Shown here piece after piece: positions 4,856 to 5,491 of a stretch of 5,491 nucleotides of DNA (positions are counted from its first letter, which is position 1; every line of letters starts with the position of its first letter). The DNA is taken from the NCBI GenBank assembly GCA_947631305.1, contig CANRKV010000115.1, forward strand, positions 1-5,491. The letters run 5' to 3'. The translations under genes and the position numbers were made by a program. The stretch is from an uncultured Jeotgalicoccus sp. (GTDB taxonomy: Bacteria > Bacillota > Bacilli > Staphylococcales > Salinicoccaceae). The notes beneath the pieces were generated by a model. That model searched no databases. It saw nothing but the letters and a program-made list of their open reading frames with translations, and had not been told where the DNA came from.

Positions 4856-5326
4856 ATGAAAACATTACAGATAGCAGGTTATAAAAACACCGGGAAAACA
4901 ACACTGATTCTCGATTTCGTGCAGTTATTAAAACAATGCGGCTATACTGTTGCAATCATTAAGCACCACCATATGACTGAAGACGTAGAAAACAGCACGG
5001 ATACCGGCAGGTTCTTTGAAGCGGGCGCAGATTATACGTCGTTCAATATGCCGGGGCATTCAGTTATGCTGGAACAGCCTGAAAAACCGCTGACAGTTCA
5101 GCTTCAGCGCTTTCAAAATGAAGGTGTGGACTTCGTGCTCGTCGAAGGATATAAAAATGAAAACTACTCAAAAATTATACTCACATATTCGTTTACAGAA
5201 GGCGGTACAGATATTAATGAAATCGGTCTGACGAATGTGTTAAACCGCTTTGATATGCGTTATGATAAGGATAATGCAATGAACTGGTTTAAAGAATGGA
5301 GCAATATTAGCGATGAAAATGTTTGA
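4856..5326 (+). CDS. mobB: Molybdopterin-guanine dinucleotide biosynthesis accessory GTPase MobB
   Basis: A 156-residue P-loop GTP-binding protein of the MobB family, which assists MobA in attaching a nucleotide to molybdopterin; it is helpful but usually not essential. Seen: the Walker A motif GYKNTGKT (8-15) at the very start, IIKHHHM, the DTGRFFEAGAD segment, and FVLVEGYKNENYSKI, where VEGYK is the conserved family motif near the second nucleotide-binding strand. The ATG touches the moeA stop, with GGGGTGGAG just upstream inside moeA, so translation is probably coupled. Its last 14 bases overlap the moaE start in another frame. Confidence 0.92.
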   Translation: MKTLQIAGYKNTGKTTLILDFVQLLKQCGYTVAIIKHHHMTEDVENSTDTGRFFEAGADYTSFNMPGHSVMLEQPEKPLTVQLQRFQNEGVDFVLVEGYKNENYSKIILTYSFTEGGTDINEIGLTNVLNRFDMRYDKDNAMNWFKEWSNISDENV

Positions 5327-5491
5327 AGTCGTATCTGAAGAACTGGATATAAATAAATATCATAAACTGACTGTAAATGAGCATCAGGGTGCAGTCTGCA
5401 CATTTACAGGACATGTCCGCGAATGGACCAAAGGTACACGCACTGTGCATTTGGAATACGAAGCATATATTCCAATGGCAGAAAAAATGCT
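5313..5491 (+). CDS. moaE: Molybdopterin synthase catalytic subunit MoaE, 5' part (runs off window)
   Basis: The large subunit of molybdopterin synthase, which with thiocarboxylated MoaD adds the two dithiolene sulfurs to cyclic pyranopterin monophosphate. The first 59 codons are present and open to the window edge. They include the opening MKMFEVVSEELD, the family block QGAVCTFTGHVREWTKG (25-41), and LEYEAYIPMAEKM (47-59), all typical of MoaE. The active-site lysines lie further downstream and cannot be checked. ATG at 5313 is preferred over the in-frame ATG at 5319 because GGAG at 5298-5301 lies 11 bases before it, against 17. It overlaps mobB by 14 bases. moaD, mobA and moaA would be expected to follow. 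Confidence 0.92.
   Translation, partial: MKMFEVVSEELDINKYHKLTVNEHQGAVCTFTGHVREWTKGTRTVHLEYEAYIPMAEKM

Overview
The window looks like the chromosome of a low-to-moderate G+C Firmicute, most likely a member of the Staphylococcaceae outside or at the edge of Staphylococcus (the genus is an inference). The reasons are the close resemblance of the response regulator to Bacillus/Staphylococcus PhoP, the staphylococcal-style molybdenum-cofactor gene set (long MoeB, MoaB in place of MogA, moeA-mobB-moaE order), GGAGG-type ribosome binding sites and TGnTATAAT-like promoters.

Layout: (1) 1-750, minus strand: the first 19 codons of a probable phoR sensor kinase and the complete phoP response regulator. 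(2) 751-955: a divergent control region with extended -10 elements for both directions, three direct TTTACA/TTAACA boxes that fit PhoP (or WalR) recognition, and a TTTATTG/CAATAAA inverted repeat. (3) 956-2476, plus strand: moeB and moaB. (4) 2477-3019: a 543-bp gene-free stretch between the convergent moaB and moaC, filled by two adjacent diverged copies of a ~270-300 bp unit. Each copy holds an array of 41-bp tandem repeats, a terminator hairpin facing moaC and, in the first copy, a detached duplicate of the last 12 codons of moaC. (5) 3020-3496, minus strand: moaC. (6) 3596-5491, plus strand: moeA, mobB and the 5' part of moaE, tightly coupled.

How the genes work together: all Mo genes here serve synthesis of the molybdenum cofactor. 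MoaC (with MoaA, not in the window) makes cyclic pyranopterin monophosphate. MoaE (with MoaD, not in the window) makes molybdopterin, after MoeB adenylates MoaD so that it can be given sulfur. MoaB adenylates molybdopterin, MoeA inserts molybdate, and MobB assists nucleotide attachment with MobA (not in the window). In staphylococci this cofactor mainly serves nitrate reductase. The phoPR genes are a phosphate-limitation two-component system and have no obvious functional link to the cofactor genes beyond sharing a divergent intergenic region.

No mobile element, CRISPR, rRNA or tRNA was seen. The most unusual part is the repeat-filled moaB-moaC interval, which reads as an intergenic tandem repeat that was then segmentally duplicated together with the moaC 3' end. 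I did not find a convincing new multi-gene system.
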